Source: Antitrichia curtipendula (lineage: Eukaryota > Streptophyta > Bryopsida > Hypnales > Leucodontaceae). Taken from it: a DNA stretch of 64,000 bases. Position numbers and translations under genes: made by a program. Shown here one piece after another: positions 22,353-34,200 of the stretch (positions within the stretch are counted from its first letter, which is position 1; each line of letters opens with the position of its first letter). The DNA lies in NCBI GenBank assembly GCA_951230915.1, contig OX579634.1, positions 46,637,570 to 46,701,569 of the forward strand, written 5' to 3'. The notes under the pieces are model-generated. The model worked only from the letters and a program-made list of their open reading frames with translations. It did not search any database and was not told the DNA's origin.

Positions 22353-23288
22353 TCCCTAAAGGTTTTTGACTATGTTTTCACCAAAACCACTCCAAAATTG
22401 CCATTTCTAATACTAGTACCAAATTTTAGAAAAAAAACATTTTTGGACACTTGTAACCGTAGGATCTTGTAGTCAACTTGTTTAAGAAGATGCGGAAAAA
22501 ATTTCAGAATTTTCCACATAGTGGATTGCAAGATAATAGCGTTTGAATGGACAAAAATCCTTTTTTTGTCCCTGCGAAAAAACGGGCAGCTGCCCTTCAC
22601 AAGGTCACATTTGTATGAAAAAATGTCCAAAATGATGGTTACTCTTTGGATTTATTCTTCAAGGCAAGTTGGCTACATGCTTGAAAAACTTCAGATCATT
22701 TGGAATTGTACAACATATAGGAAAAAAATAGTAAGTAGGAAGAGGTAGAGAATGATTCAAAATACTAAATTGTTAAGAATTTATTTATGAAATTGAAAAA
22801 TGACAATCCCAACGATTGTAATGTTGTAATAAACAATCTACACCCAATATTTTTATTTTTTTTCAAAAATATTGAAAATTGAGTTAAAAAAAAGGACTTC
22901 AAAGTTTATTTTAGAGTAGAGATTCCATAACTACCCTCAAACTAAGAATCCTCATAACATTTGCCTCATTGATCGGAATGGAATGATTCAAAGCCTCCCA
23001 CGTACATATAAATCTAAAGAACTAATTTCAAATTTTAGTTTTTTTTAAAAGTGATTTTTAAAGAAGTTTTTTTTGCTGCCCCGGCTGCCCGCCGAACAAT
23101 GAAAATGACATATCATGCAATAACTTTTTAACCATGTAGTCAAAAGTTACGAAAATTGTTGGAGCTTAAAGCTACTCCTCGGGCACATCTTATGTGAAAA
23201 TTTCAAAGAAAAAAAAGAAAAATTACGGTCGTAGTGAGCTGCCCAAAATCGCTATGTTGTCAAAAAACGATGTTTGGTCCTTTAGGGG
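22353..23288 (-). mobile_element. TTAA-flanked piggyBac-like MITE, member B
   Basis: Flanked by TTAA at 22349-22352 and 23289-23292. Termini are TCCCTAAAGG and CCTTTAGGGG. The length is 936 bp, as in member E (44570-45505), with which it shares most of its sequence. The conserved core appears reversed at 22453-22467. Near the right end are GCTGCCC blocks and ATAACTTTTTAACCATGT, also present in E. Confidence 0.8.
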
Positions 23289-24209
23289 TTAAACTAGTAA
23301 AATAGAATGAAAATTGTAGGGCTTAGAAAAAAAACTTGAAGCTTGAAAAAAATCTAATTGAAGGAGAAAAAAAGAGTGAAAAAATTCCATACTTGAGTAT
23401 CCATAGACCAAGAGCAAGTGAGGAATGCCATTTGTATTTAGAGTCTAAATTTTTGAATTAAAAGTATAGGTTCCAAATTACTACTTAAAATTTTGGACAT
23501 AGTTAAGAGACTAAGTTGACCCCCTTATAGAGTTCTGACTTTGTATTAAACAAAGATTGTTGATCATAATTTTTGCATAATTGACCAAATGAAATTTTGA
23601 AGTCTTCAATATATATTTATTTAGCATTTATGAGGATTATGTCATTACAATTGTTTGATTTCTAGAATTATTAAAAATCAATTAGTAATAATAAAAATCA
23701 AAGACTGCAATTCTAAAATAATCAAAAAAAAAAAAAAAAAATCAAAAAATATAGAAAAAAAATTTGGAAAAAGCAAGAGAGAGAAGTAGAAAGAAATTGT
23801 TTGAAGGAAAAAAATTTGATCACAGATAGAATTTGTATAGTCACCTTATTGTAAAAGTTGTTATTACAAAGACACAAAAAATACAATAATAATGAATCAA
23901 GTCAAGCCTCATGATATAACTATAATATACATATTAGAAAATTGGGATGAGATAGAAGTGGATTCCGAGGCATGTCCTTGAATTTGGCACTTTGTTACTT
24001 TTTGTTTTTTAGAAACCATTAGAAATTACATTAGAAATTAGAAGTTTAACTCAAACTTAAGAATTTCTTAAAATCCAATTTTTAACTAAAAATCACTTAG
24101 GTAATTTTTAAAGGTTTTCAACAACATATAACTTTTTTAAATGGATAAATATTAAGAAAAATAGATTATAATGAAATCAGATAATCAAAAGAGTTAATTT
24201 TGGATTTAA

Positions 24210-24715
24210 TCCTGAAAGCACCTCTTGTCCCTTAAAGGGAAAATTTGGGTCCGGGTAGGTATAATTTTTGTTTCAATCGGATGCCGGATGAAAAAGTTAT
24301 GGCACAATAATTAAGCAAGAAATGGAGATTGGCGGGCAGCCAAAAAAGAATTACAAAAAGTCAAAAAAAAAAAATTTGAATTTTTTTCCTAAAATATTAT
24401 GTTTTTATCTATACGTAAAGCTTTGATTCATTCTATTTGGACTAGGGATGAGAAAGTTATGGACAATCTTAGTTTTTTGGGCAATTCAAGCATCTTCTTA
24501 AGAAAAAACTTTTTGTCCAACTTTGAATGCTAATATCTTCCAATCCGTACGGTCAAATTTGATGAACTTTTTATTACATGATCTCAGACAAGTTAAGTAC
24601 AAGATCCTACGGTTAAATTCCAAAACAAAAAAAAATTTGGTTTCCTTAAGTGAATGCAGCAAAGGTGATAGTTTTGAGTGGTTTTTGGCAGAAAACATCC
24701 TTGGGGCTTTATGGA
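24210..24715 (+). mobile_element. TTAA-flanked piggyBac-like MITE, member C
   Basis: TTAA flanks at 24206-24209 and 24716-24719. The ends (TCCTGAAAGC and GCTTTATGGA) are eroded relatives of the family termini. The interior from about 24240 matches member D (40711-41291) closely, including GATGCCGGATGAAAAAGTTA and the core AAGATCCTACGGTTA at 24601. It is 506 bp and non-coding. Confidence 0.7.
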
Positions 24716-25834
24716 TTAAAATATCAAAATTTATCTAATTCAAGCTAGAAAGGAACCTTAAATTTAGGTGACATTTTCAATCCAATCTTGAAAATAAAAG
24801 TTAATTTAGACTTACATGCCAAAAGAAAATGTTGGATAAAGTCTTCAAAAATGAATAAGAGATAGAACTTCATCCATCTATAATTTTTGTTAAGAATATT
24901 CCATTATAAAGATTTTACTATTTTTGAATAGGCATGTAATACTCTACAACTTAAGCTATCAAATTTTTTGAATGTTTCAACTTGGATTTGGAAGTCTAGG
25001 GTATTAGCTTAGATTGGCTAAAACCATCCAAAACCACCTCAAACTTCTAATTTTTAAAGTTTTGGTCAGTTTTAATCAAGATGTGAAGTCGTGAACCACT
25101 TATAATTTATCATTAGAAAAAAATTGTTCACTATTTAGAATGCTAATTGAAGAGTACTTAATTATCCAAGTTAGGACTTAAAGCGCAACAATAGAAAACA
25201 AGATTGTGCATGTTTTATCTCATGAATATATTTAAAGCACTCACGCATGTCATGTATTGAAGCTTGTTTATTTTTTAGAAAGATTTTTAGCAATGTCATA
25301 CAAGCCACATTTTAAAAGGGTCTCTATAGGCTCTATAGTCTAAGTCACAAAATTATTCATATGAAGATTGAGGCTCATTGTAGGCATGCACACGCTTGTA
25401 TTGCAATTAAAAGATGGTTGTTTAGATGTTCTTATAAGGATATACTTAGACTATATAAGCATAATCCTTGTTTTGCTTCAAAGATGTTTTTAAAGAACAC
25501 CTCTATTAAATACTTTCACTCCCACACATTTGTGCACATTCTTTGGCTATAATTGTAGGTGTTTAAGGCCTTGCAATTTTTCTTCAAGCATTTTGTAGAG
25601 TTGTAGTACAATATATATTTACTTTGGATCAAATTTGATTATCAAAATAGCTTAGTTGTTTAGAATAGTTATATTTGGTCAATTGCATGACTATATCAAG
25701 TCACATAACTAGACTGAGTCATGTGCATGACTAAGGCAAGTCACATGATTAGGGTTTTGAAACCCTAGAAACCATTTTTTGTACCTCCCCTTCAAAGTGC
25801 AACATTTGGCTATTTTTATTTTTATTTTTTTGCT

Positions 25835-26225
25835 TTTTGTTGTTTCCTAGGTTTTGTTGCCTTTTAGTTCTTGTTTCTTGCTACCTTCTCTCTCTTTCTT
25901 CTTTTTGCTTCTTAATTCTTCCTTCTTATTGCTTATTAGTTTATACTTTTTGTTGCCTCTTAATTCATGTTTCTTGTTGCTTCTAGTTCATGCTCCTTAT
26001 TTCTTCTTGTTGCTTTTTGCTTCTTGTTGCATCTTATTTCTTTCTTTTTCTTGTTATTTGTTGCATTTTGTTGGATCTTAATTTGTGTTTTTTGTTGCTT
26101 TTTGTTACATCTTAATTTTTTCTTCTTCTTGCATCTTGTTGCATCTTACCTTTTAGCACTTGCTACCTTTTGCTTCTTGTTCCTTTTATCACTATTATTA
26201 TTTTTTCTTCTTGTTTATTTGTAAA
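25835..26225 (+). repeat. T-rich low-complexity tract (TTGTTGC/TTCTTGTTGC)
   Basis: A pyrimidine-rich strand with many TTGTTGC, CTTCTTG and TTTCTTC words. It yields open frames of Leu/Phe/Ser that mimic membrane proteins, but the content is repeat-driven. It lies in the middle of the CACTA-like element. Confidence 0.6.
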
Positions 26226-27521
26226 TTCTAGAAATATAATGGTTGTGGCCTTTTTATAATCTTAAACTTATACTGCATATTTTGTGTTGCCTTCAATCTT
26301 TGAAGGTTGATCAATATTATTCATTCACTAAAATTTACCTCCTTGATTGTATATGTAGGCACTAGAACTTGAAATTAAGTTATTGAAAGCTACTTGCAAC
26401 ACTAAAGAAGCAACATCTTCACATCTTTGTAAGGAATATAATTTTTTGAAGTGTGTGAAAATATACATTTATAGAATGTCATTGTGGTAAATTTTGTATT
26501 AGTAACTAATAAATGTCATTGAAAAGAGTCACATTTTTCTTGCATTTTCTTTCTTCAATGTGATTGTCTCTTGTGCATCTTAAAAATAAATCATACTTAC
26601 TTGTTTTTAATTTGATGGAGTCTTTTATTTGACTACTAAACCATGTTGGTGCGTGAACGCAATGCGTCATGTCCATTTTGAATGTATGGAAATGTGACTA
26701 TAGTTCGAAAGTCAAAACATAAGATACCATAAATCTAAGTCCCTCAAATTACAAACTATACACAAATCTAAAAAATGCTACTCTCACTAATCTGGAATAT
26801 CATTTGCTTGAGACGTATTTTACAATATGTCTTGGCCAAAATTGGCTATAGTCATATAATGCTCATGGTCATACTAAAAATGTGACTCTATATTCTTAAA
26901 AATATCACTACATTCAATCATTAAATAGCTAGTAATACTCCATGGAAATTGCCACATTAGCCAAAAATATAACTCATAGGAGTCATATTTCACATTAAAA
27001 AAATATGAATCACAAGGATCATATATCATATCAATAGAAAATATGAATCACAGGAGTCATAATTCACATCATTAGAAAATATGAATTACAAGGATTATAT
27101 TCCACATCAACAAAAATATGACTCGTAAGAGTCATTTTCAACATCAATAGAGAATATGACTTATATGGATCATTTATCACATCAATATAAAATATAACTC
27201 ACTATAGTCATATTCCACGTCAATATAAAATATGACTACATAGAGTCATATATCACATAAGATTTACAAAAAAATCTGGACAACTTAAAAGAAAGTCAGG
27301 GTAGTCAATATATATGCCCCGTTGGCAAAATATAGCGTATTATATTTCCAATCTAGATGACTACAAATATGACTCATTCAAAATATGACTAGTCGATAAT
27401 GACTAGACCCAATCATATCGTGTGTTATCTACAGTGATTTTTGCGGTAGTCATATTTTGAGATTTTATGACTCACTACAATCATATTTTACTGCCATAAA
27501 ACACCATTTTATTGTAGTAGA

Positions 27522-27955
27522 ATTAACATCAATTATCCCTATAATGGCACTGCAAACTCAAGCTTGGAATCACCATCTGTAAGTTATTGCTCAACAAGCA
27601 ATTTTAATAACATCCGTATTCCACTCAAGCCATCACTTATTTTCATTTTGGTATTGACTAAACAACATAACATTTAGACAATAAGACTTCCAACTAGATT
27701 TCACCGCTTACAAATTCCAGAATTTGACACATCATATCACAGTACATTCACATACTTCACATAGAGACCAATTAGGCTTTGAATTTCATTATATTAATCT
27801 GCTATGGTGAACATATCACCATATACACCTTGCAATGTTTCACAACCAGCTACTAAGATTCTAACTTTGCATCCAGCTAACTTCACCAATTAACATCATT
27901 TTCACCAATCACCTCATAAATTTCCACTTCTTGCATTACAATATCCCATGACATC
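27522..27955. other. AT-rich intergenic DNA
   Basis: A non-coding stretch between two CACTA-type elements. No gene or repeat boundary is seen. Confidence 0.4.
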
Positions 27956-28677
27956 CACTACTATATATAAGGTTTTTTTGCAATAGCAAAAATATTGTTA
28001 ACAACACTAAAAATCCTTTGATAGTTTTATAAGAAAATATGGCTAAAAATGTTGCTCAAAATGAGCCACGTTTTGGAACATGCATATGCAACACTTGTTC
28101 TCTCTTTTGAGAACATTTGTTCTCAATATTATTCTATTTTTAGAATAATATATATTTAATATTTTGCTATTTTGAAAACAAAAAATGTCAATTTTCATGT
28201 ATGATATAATTACAACGATATGATATACTGGTGTGTTGCCAAAATGCAAACTGTAGATTTTATATTATATTTGTAAGTACTACAAATGTACAAAAGAATA
28301 TAATATAGGCATATTCTTTATTGTATAATGTTCATATTATATACAAACAATGATATACGATAGAGTGCATACATTCGATATGGTGTGCATATGAATATAG
28401 CAATGTTCAAGCCTTTAAGAGAGACATGACTATTATTGAGACTATTATACTCTATGGGATTCTCAGTGAGGACAATCATTATGGAATAATGCCCTCAACA
28501 ATAAATGAAGATGGAAACACTATTGAAAACAAGCGAAACAACATTTTCCTATTTGAATGTTGCTATTGAGCTCCAAGTTACATCCTAAGTACAAACGTTG
28601 CTAAGTATTCCTCAAACGTTGCTCACTAGAGAAACATTGCTCAAAAACATTGCAAAGCAGCCTCATATGTAGTAGTG
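27956..28677. repeat. CACTA-terminated MITE
   Basis: CACTACTATATATAAGG at 27956 is mirrored by CCTCATATGTAGTAGTG ending at 28677, with further matches inwards (TTTGCAA against its complement). The length is 722 bp. Interior words such as GTTGCT and AACATTGC recur. No matching 3-bp flanks are visible (ATC left, TTA right), so the target duplication is lost or the borders are slightly off. It is non-coding. Confidence 0.55.
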
Positions 28678-29129
28678 TTATCACTCCAAACCAAAAGAAC
28701 AAAATACATAGCTAACATTGGGCTGGTACATACACTAGACACTTCAACAATGGGTGACAACAACTTAGAAAACACAATCAAATAGGATCCACATCTAATT
28801 GGTTACTAGGCAACTAGAAGACGACCTAACCGCACAACTAACTACTAAATTGGAATTGCTTCTCAGTTGGAACTACTTTCCAAACTTTAATTGGTCTCAT
28901 ATCCACTTACTTGGCAAATTTGCCACTTCAGCGTTTTAATTTCTATAAGAAAAACACAATATAAGTGACTTCTAATTGGTCAAAGAACATCCCAAACTTC
29001 CAAATTGGACACCAAACTAACAAACAACCTGTCAAAATGAATTAAAAGCATTATTAAAAATGTTCACAAAACTCAAAAATAAATACAACTTGGAATTCTA
29101 CAGTCATTAAGGTGATTCAAAGTTTCAAA

Positions 29130-29976
29130 ACCTACTTAAAGCAAGGTGAAAATAAATAAATTCTTTTCCCTTTGAATCCTAATATCTTATAATCTACATA
29201 GGCAAAGTGTAAGAGATTTATTCTACACCCTCTCATAAAAATCTTTTGTGCAAGATCTTGTAGAATTGTGGGCTTGTAGTTGAATATACAAAAAAAATTA
29301 GTTTTTTTAATCATCACAACTCTTTGCATAAGAAATGACAATTTTGAAGTATTTAGAGGTTAAGATAACATTTATGTGCAAAAATAATGATAATAATAAT
29401 GATGATTATAATAATAACGTCATTTCCATTCTTTAAACAATTATCAAATAGAAATAGGTATGAGGTAGAGGGAAAAACTAAATTGTTATTAGCTCTAAAA
29501 TTAAAATATGTAAATTGATCCGAGTGGTGAGATCATTCTCACAATCCAAGTTAATTTTGTGGATTTTTTTTTAATGTGAAAATTAAGCTCAAAAATAAAT
29601 TTATACATTATATTTTCAAAAAGATGCTTTGGTTGCCCACAAAACAAGATGCTCTATAAGTTTCACATCACAAATCCAAATGGTATGAATCAAACCTTTC
29701 CATGCTAAAAAAATACAATCTATGAGAAATAATATTTAAAAAAATTTATTTCAAATTTTTGTAGATTTTTTTTGTTGCTCGCTAAGTTGAAATTTGGGCT
29801 AATTGTTGCATAACTTTTGCTTCTATGCACCGATTGAAATAAAAATCATATTTCCAAAAAATTAATAAGTATTTTTATTTAATAAAAAAATTTCAAACAA
29901 TCATGTCAAAAATTGAGCTCACAAGAACTTGCCCAAAATCTATATTATATCCTATAGGAGCAATGGACTTTAAGGG
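29130..29976. mobile_element. Rearranged piggyBac-like fragments
   Basis: One family end lies at about 29340-29359 (ATTTAGAGG before TTAA at 29360) beside a core-like CAAGATCTTGTAG. A second end in the other arrangement closes at 29976 (GGACTTTAAGGG before TTAA 29977-29980), preceded by ATAACTTTTGC and CCGATTGAAATAAAAATCAT, typical of the left half of members C and D. Two partial elements or an inverted rearrangement fit. This segment is absent from copy B. Confidence 0.45.
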
Positions 29977-30065
29977 TTAACCCTAAATAACCTAAGGGCT
30001 AGATGTACCTTTAAAAATGGGCTAAAATTGTGGCTTGGGGGGTGCACTTAGTTCTACTACAACAA

Positions 30066-30561
30066 ACCACATGCGAACAAGTGGTTTCTAATAAACTAGA
30101 ATTTCAACCTAAAATTTTGAGCATTGTTTAATAATGACTATAGGTTTCTATTGCCAAAATTTTCAACTCAAATAAAATATAAAATGATTTCTAGAAGAGG
30201 TTGAAAATGAACTAAATTGATGGCATGTTTTTCAACTCAAATCATTATAAAAGAACACATTTAGATGACCATTGAATCAATATTCAACTCAAAATGAGCT
30301 TTCAATAGAGAATTATTTTTAGAAATTTTTTGTTCATTTTTGAGACAAATTTTTCTTATATAATATAGGGGTGTGAAAGTTATTTTTCAGTTCTATAGTG
30401 TATCTTTTTACTTCAAAAATTTATAACTAATTATTATTAAAAAATAAAAATATCAATAATTCAAAACATAAACCTTCAAAGTAGAAAAATCTATTCATTT
30501 TTTTTTTGTAATCTAAATTTCAAAAAGTATATAGGGGTCCAAAGTTTTATTTGCATGTGGT
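30066..30561 (-). repeat. MITE with ACCACATG termini, member 1
   Basis: Bounded by ACCACATGCG at 30066 and GCATGTGGT ending 30561. Its reverse complement aligns with 42641-43162 along the whole length (shared TTTATGTTTTGAATTATT, GGCAATAGAAA and AGTCATTATTAA). It is about 500 bp and non-coding, lying within the segment missing from copy B. Confidence 0.65.
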
Positions 30562-30599
30562 TTTTAATGGATACTCTAAGTGAACTCCCCTGAGAATTG

Positions 30600-31289
30600 T
30601 GAAGAACTTGAACAATTTGTTTGCTCATTTTTCTTGAGATTGGATAAAATGTAACCATGGGATCTTGTAGTTTACATTGAGAGTGAGTACCTCAAAAAAA
30701 TTCAAATTTTTTGACCTCAAATTTGAATACATATTTAAGTTTGAAGTTTTATTTGGGTCAATGAAAAATATGGCAATACACTTTAAAGGAGCATATCTTA
30801 GTGAGAATATTTTGAAATGATGACCTTTTGCACTCAATGAAAGACAAAAGAGTTGAAAATGCTCATCTAAAATTTCACAACATTTTGATCATTGTAGAAT
30901 TTTGGGTGGAGCTTGCAATGGATGGTGGTCACCGCTTGAAAGAAAAACAAGAATGGGCACACTTGTCTTTTCCTTCAGCTCCTTGAATCTGCCCTTTTTT
31001 GAGGTGGGCAACAATCGCATTGGTTGGCTGGCTTTTCAATACTTGCCCAAATTGAACCCCAAGAAATGAGAGAGCTGTAAACTACCGACCACACCACTCA
31101 ACTTTAAGAAATTCCACAAGGCGGAGTTTAACTCAGAATTTGACGAAACTACCACCATTGGAGTCATAATGTAGTCTATTTCCTTAAATCAATTTTCATA
31201 GATTAAAAAAAAAAATCAAAACTTGAAAAGAAGGAGCTCAAAGAAAAGGTGCATTGGCCCGAAAAAATGGTCACTTGGGTCATTAGGGG
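30600..31289 (-). mobile_element. Old piggyBac-like fragment at the left of the unit
   Basis: A core-like TAACCATGGGATCTT lies at 30653, and a family end TCATTAGGGG closes at 31289 before TTAC. The right part of this fragment is also in copy B (end at 57209), so it predates the duplication. The left part with the core is absent there. Confidence 0.45.
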
Positions 31290-31379
31290 TTACCATTGGA
31301 CGTGAGGTGTCTGGATGCTTTTAGTTTGACAACAAGGATGAAAGCTACTCCTTAAACACAGTTTCTCCCTAGTCATGTA

Positions 31380-33207
31380 GGGGTTTAGCTTATTTTATGG
31401 AGCTTCATGATGGGCAAACTCCTAAATGACTTTCAGTGCACGAAAACTGCCACTTGGAAAGCCTTTACAGCACTGGCGCAATTCTGGAGGAGCGAATATC
31501 CGCCACACACAATTAAAAAACAAACTATTTATACTCCACCTGCTCCAGTCAATCGCGTCCTCAAACGTGGCCTTCAAACCTCAAAGACCGCGCCTTGAAC
31601 CGACTGAGTGTGCATGGCCCAAACTTCAAATACCGCGCCTTGTACGTTATGGCAAACCGCAAGAGCCATCCGGAGTCTTGAGCATTTGAGCTCTGAGTCT
31701 GGACCCTTGCCTTCAATTCTCACCACAGCCGGTGATGCTCGTCAGATCAGGCGCAACCGCGTGTGGAGACTTTGTTCCTTGAGAGCAAAGTCCACGGAGC
31801 TTCTGCAACAGGTTGAGATGCCCTTTCTCGTCGATCTAGAATTCTGATGCGGCTGTTTTCATTTCATCAGTGCAGTGTTGCATGTCTTCCGTTTTCGCAT
31901 GAAGTCCGTATCGTCAGGCTCTCGCCTGACAATATGTAAGCTGTGGAGCTTTCCACTGTCGCCCACACTTGTTTGAAAATTACGCAGCGAGACCTCAACA
32001 AGTCGCACACTGTACGTCGATCCTGGCAAATACCTCAAGACATCCCTCGCGCGAGGGTTCCAGTGACCGTTCGATCCTAAGTTCGTTTTCTGGCGGTGGT
32101 GTTCCGGCCACCGACAAGTACCACTTGCCTCGAGGGAAATTCTCTGAGCAGACGAAGCCCTGGCGCACCGGCAGAGGCGCAGACCGCCATCCCGAAGCCG
32201 GAGAGTAGGAATTCCTTTGTTCTCTGTTCACCGTAAGTTGGATAGAAGCTGCCCTTTCGGATAATTAGAATGGCAGTGCACTGCACCTGTCCTCTGCCTT
32301 GGCTTGGGATCCGACTAACGTGCAAATTACGTTGGAGTGATTGTTTCTTTGACAGTTGTGATGGTGTCGGTTCTAGCGAATTTCCGAACCGTAGTACGTA
32401 CTTACGTACGTCGTTTGGCATTCTGTGTTCATTTTTGCAGAGAGTACTGTTGGTCCATGACTGTGGCGAAGTGCGGTCTTGCAAAGTCTAGGTGAGAATT
32501 AAACTGTATTCTTTTGCTAGAATGTTGGGGCTTGCTGTTTTGTTGCTGATGATTACTTGGTTGAATGTCCAGTTACGTTTTCACCTGTGTAAAAGCTACA
32601 ACTACTGGCTAAGTTACGAACCTGTGAGAGCATGTCGTGAGGTTCAAGTTTGAATGGACCAGTCTCTTTCGTGGCTGTGTTGCCGATTCAAACATGTGCT
32701 CGAGTTCTCCTGTGCGCCGCGTCCATACATATTCGTTTGATTTCAAACCCGGAGCACGCTGCTTGGTTGTCAAGGAATGCACCAGCCCCCAAGAACAGTC
32801 GCCTCCGATAAAATCGTAGTTGTGTCAAGAAGGTGAAAGCTTGACGCTACTTGATTGCCATCTGTGGATAGAAGATACTGTACTACACTCCCAAAGAAGT
32901 GTCAGGAACAACATGAAACTCGTTGCCGTCTCTCGAAAAACGTGACAAATTAGCTGTTCTCCATCGATCCACCAATCGCGTCCCGCCACGTGTCCGTCAG
33001 CTAATTGTCCGCCAACTGTCTGCATGCATGACCCTGGAGCCTAACTTAGCTTTCCACCACCGCCTGCACCTTGTCAATTGTCATTGCAAACCGCAAGAGC
33101 CATCCCTCCCAAGTCTTGAGCAGTTGAGCCTTGAACCTTTGCCTTCAATTCTCACCACGGTGATGCTCGATCGTTAGAGACTCGCTCAGAGCAAGAGTTC
33201 GATATCG
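31380..33207 (+). promoter_or_regulatory. G+C-richer island upstream of receptor copy A
   Basis: This block is kept nearly unchanged in both duplicates (B: about 57315-59190), and its CG-containing words (CCGCGCCTTG, CTCGCGCGAG) differ sharply from the flanks. It holds a TATA-like CTATTTATACTCC at about 31526, a G-box CCACGTGTCC at about 32987 and plausible splice sites (GTCTAG/GTGAGA near 32490). A segment of about 90 bp occurs twice, at 31651-31747 and 33084-33175. It probably supplies promoter and leader exons for the receptor gene or for a separate transcript. No protein family is recognised in it. Confidence 0.45.
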
Positions 33208-33501
33208 ATGGTAGTACGTGGATCAGTTCAAACGAAGCCTGAGCAGAATGAGCTAGTTGGGTCAGTCTTAATAAGTCATGATTTTGACTTACGGGAAATG
33301 GGTGAACTTGTGCGAGAGTTCAATGATTCATTGCCCGTCTCTTTTGCAGACAAGCCGTCAGGGACAGCCGAGGCACACAACTTGGGCAGTTTGCGAAGTC
33401 TTGTTCAGCTACAGTGGTGGATCGATCGATGTCTGCTTCGGGGATCAGGTGAAGAATCTCTGGCGGTGGGACTGATGTCCCTCCCCAGCTCGTTTCGTTG
33501 A
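33208..33501 (+). CDS. Candidate small ORF beside receptor copy A, probably frameshifted
   Basis: The frame opens at ATG 33208 and reads protein-like for about 60 residues (PEQNELVGSVLISHDF, then LVREFNDSLPVSFADKPSG). In the duplicate (59110-59454) the same frame continues to VFSYSGGSIDVCFGDQ and a stop. Copy A lacks five bases near 33400 relative to B and so runs into another frame. I do not recognise the protein, and it may be an exon or non-coding. The 5-base change argues against strong constraint in copy A. Confidence 0.3.
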   Translation: MVVRGSVQTKPEQNELVGSVLISHDFDLREMGELVREFNDSLPVSFADKPSGTAEAHNLGSLRSLVQLQWWIDRCLLRGSGEESLAVGLMSLPSSFR

Positions 33502-34200
33502 CATGTAACTTCAGCTTGCTCGATCAGAACAAAGCATATATCGTTCTGTTAGGTTGAGTTTTGACGAGATGTACAGTTTTGGATCAGATGTTCATAATCG
33601 CTCCAATTGTGACCAGAACTGAAGGAAGCTACACCTCTGAAGCTGCTCGATCGAAGGCGGGAGCCGTACATTAGGAATATATATATTCCAAGGTAGCTGG
33701 CCTTTCCCATCATGAACGCATTCCTGTAGATGTATACCAATTTTGCTGCGTTCCTCATAATCAAGCTATGATTGTAAGGACTAATCTAACGCTTGGGTAG
33801 AGCTTATGGTGGGGTGCTTTTATCTTTGTTGTGGTGTGCTTTGATGTAGCAGATGAGTTGATTGATAAATATGACAGTTCCATTTCACTATTGACTGTGT
33901 TCTTTCACTTTCATGACAGGAACCATATCACTACCCATCTCAATATGAAGGGTGTTAACTTAGGGGTGAATCTGATTAGGATGCTGCTCTCCATTTTTCA
34001 ACGGTGAACTTCCTTTTCAACTCACTAGTTATGAATTTGCTCTCTGATTCCGGTCTATTTACGATGTCACTGTTGTGATCATTTAATATTTATCCTGGTA
34101 TATAATTTCGTTTCTTTCAATCAAGTTCTGCCTTCATTTTCATTTCGATTTCTCAGGTTGTTCGGTATTGTTCGGTAACGGAGTTTGTAAGGAAGACGAG
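33502..34200 (+). other. Leader/intron region before the receptor start codon
   Basis: Non-coding DNA conserved between duplicates. TTTCTCAG at about 34150-34157 is a good 3' splice site just before the exon holding the start codon, so the 5' UTR is probably spliced. In copy A the words GTTCGGTATTGTTCGGTAAC show a small duplication that is absent from copy B. Confidence 0.4.

Larger units (their letters stand above)
21094..27518. mobile_element. CACTA-like element with AGTCATAT subterminal arrays
   Basis: The left end CACTACAACAAAA at 21094 is mirrored by TTTTATTGTAGT ending at 27518, one base short of a full CACTAC complement. The flanks are AGA on both sides (21091-21093, 27519-27521), the 3-bp duplication expected of CACTA elements. 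About 650 bp at each end are packed with AGTCATATTTT or its complement, mostly one orientation per side. Such clustered subterminal motifs are binding sites for the transposase in En/Spm-type elements. No transposase ORF is seen within, so it is non-autonomous or decayed. It hosts two TTAA elements. Confidence 0.65.

Noticed and set aside
25854..26224. Long Leu/Phe-rich frames resembling membrane proteins
   Set aside because: They arise from T-rich low-complexity repeats (TTGTTGC, CTTCTTG) and read similarly in more than one frame.
32077..32484. 135-codon minus-strand frame conserved in both duplicates (also 58012-58419)
   Set aside because: Conservation is expected from the recent duplication. 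The frame opposes the receptor transcript, overlaps plus-strand frames and contains no recognisable domain.
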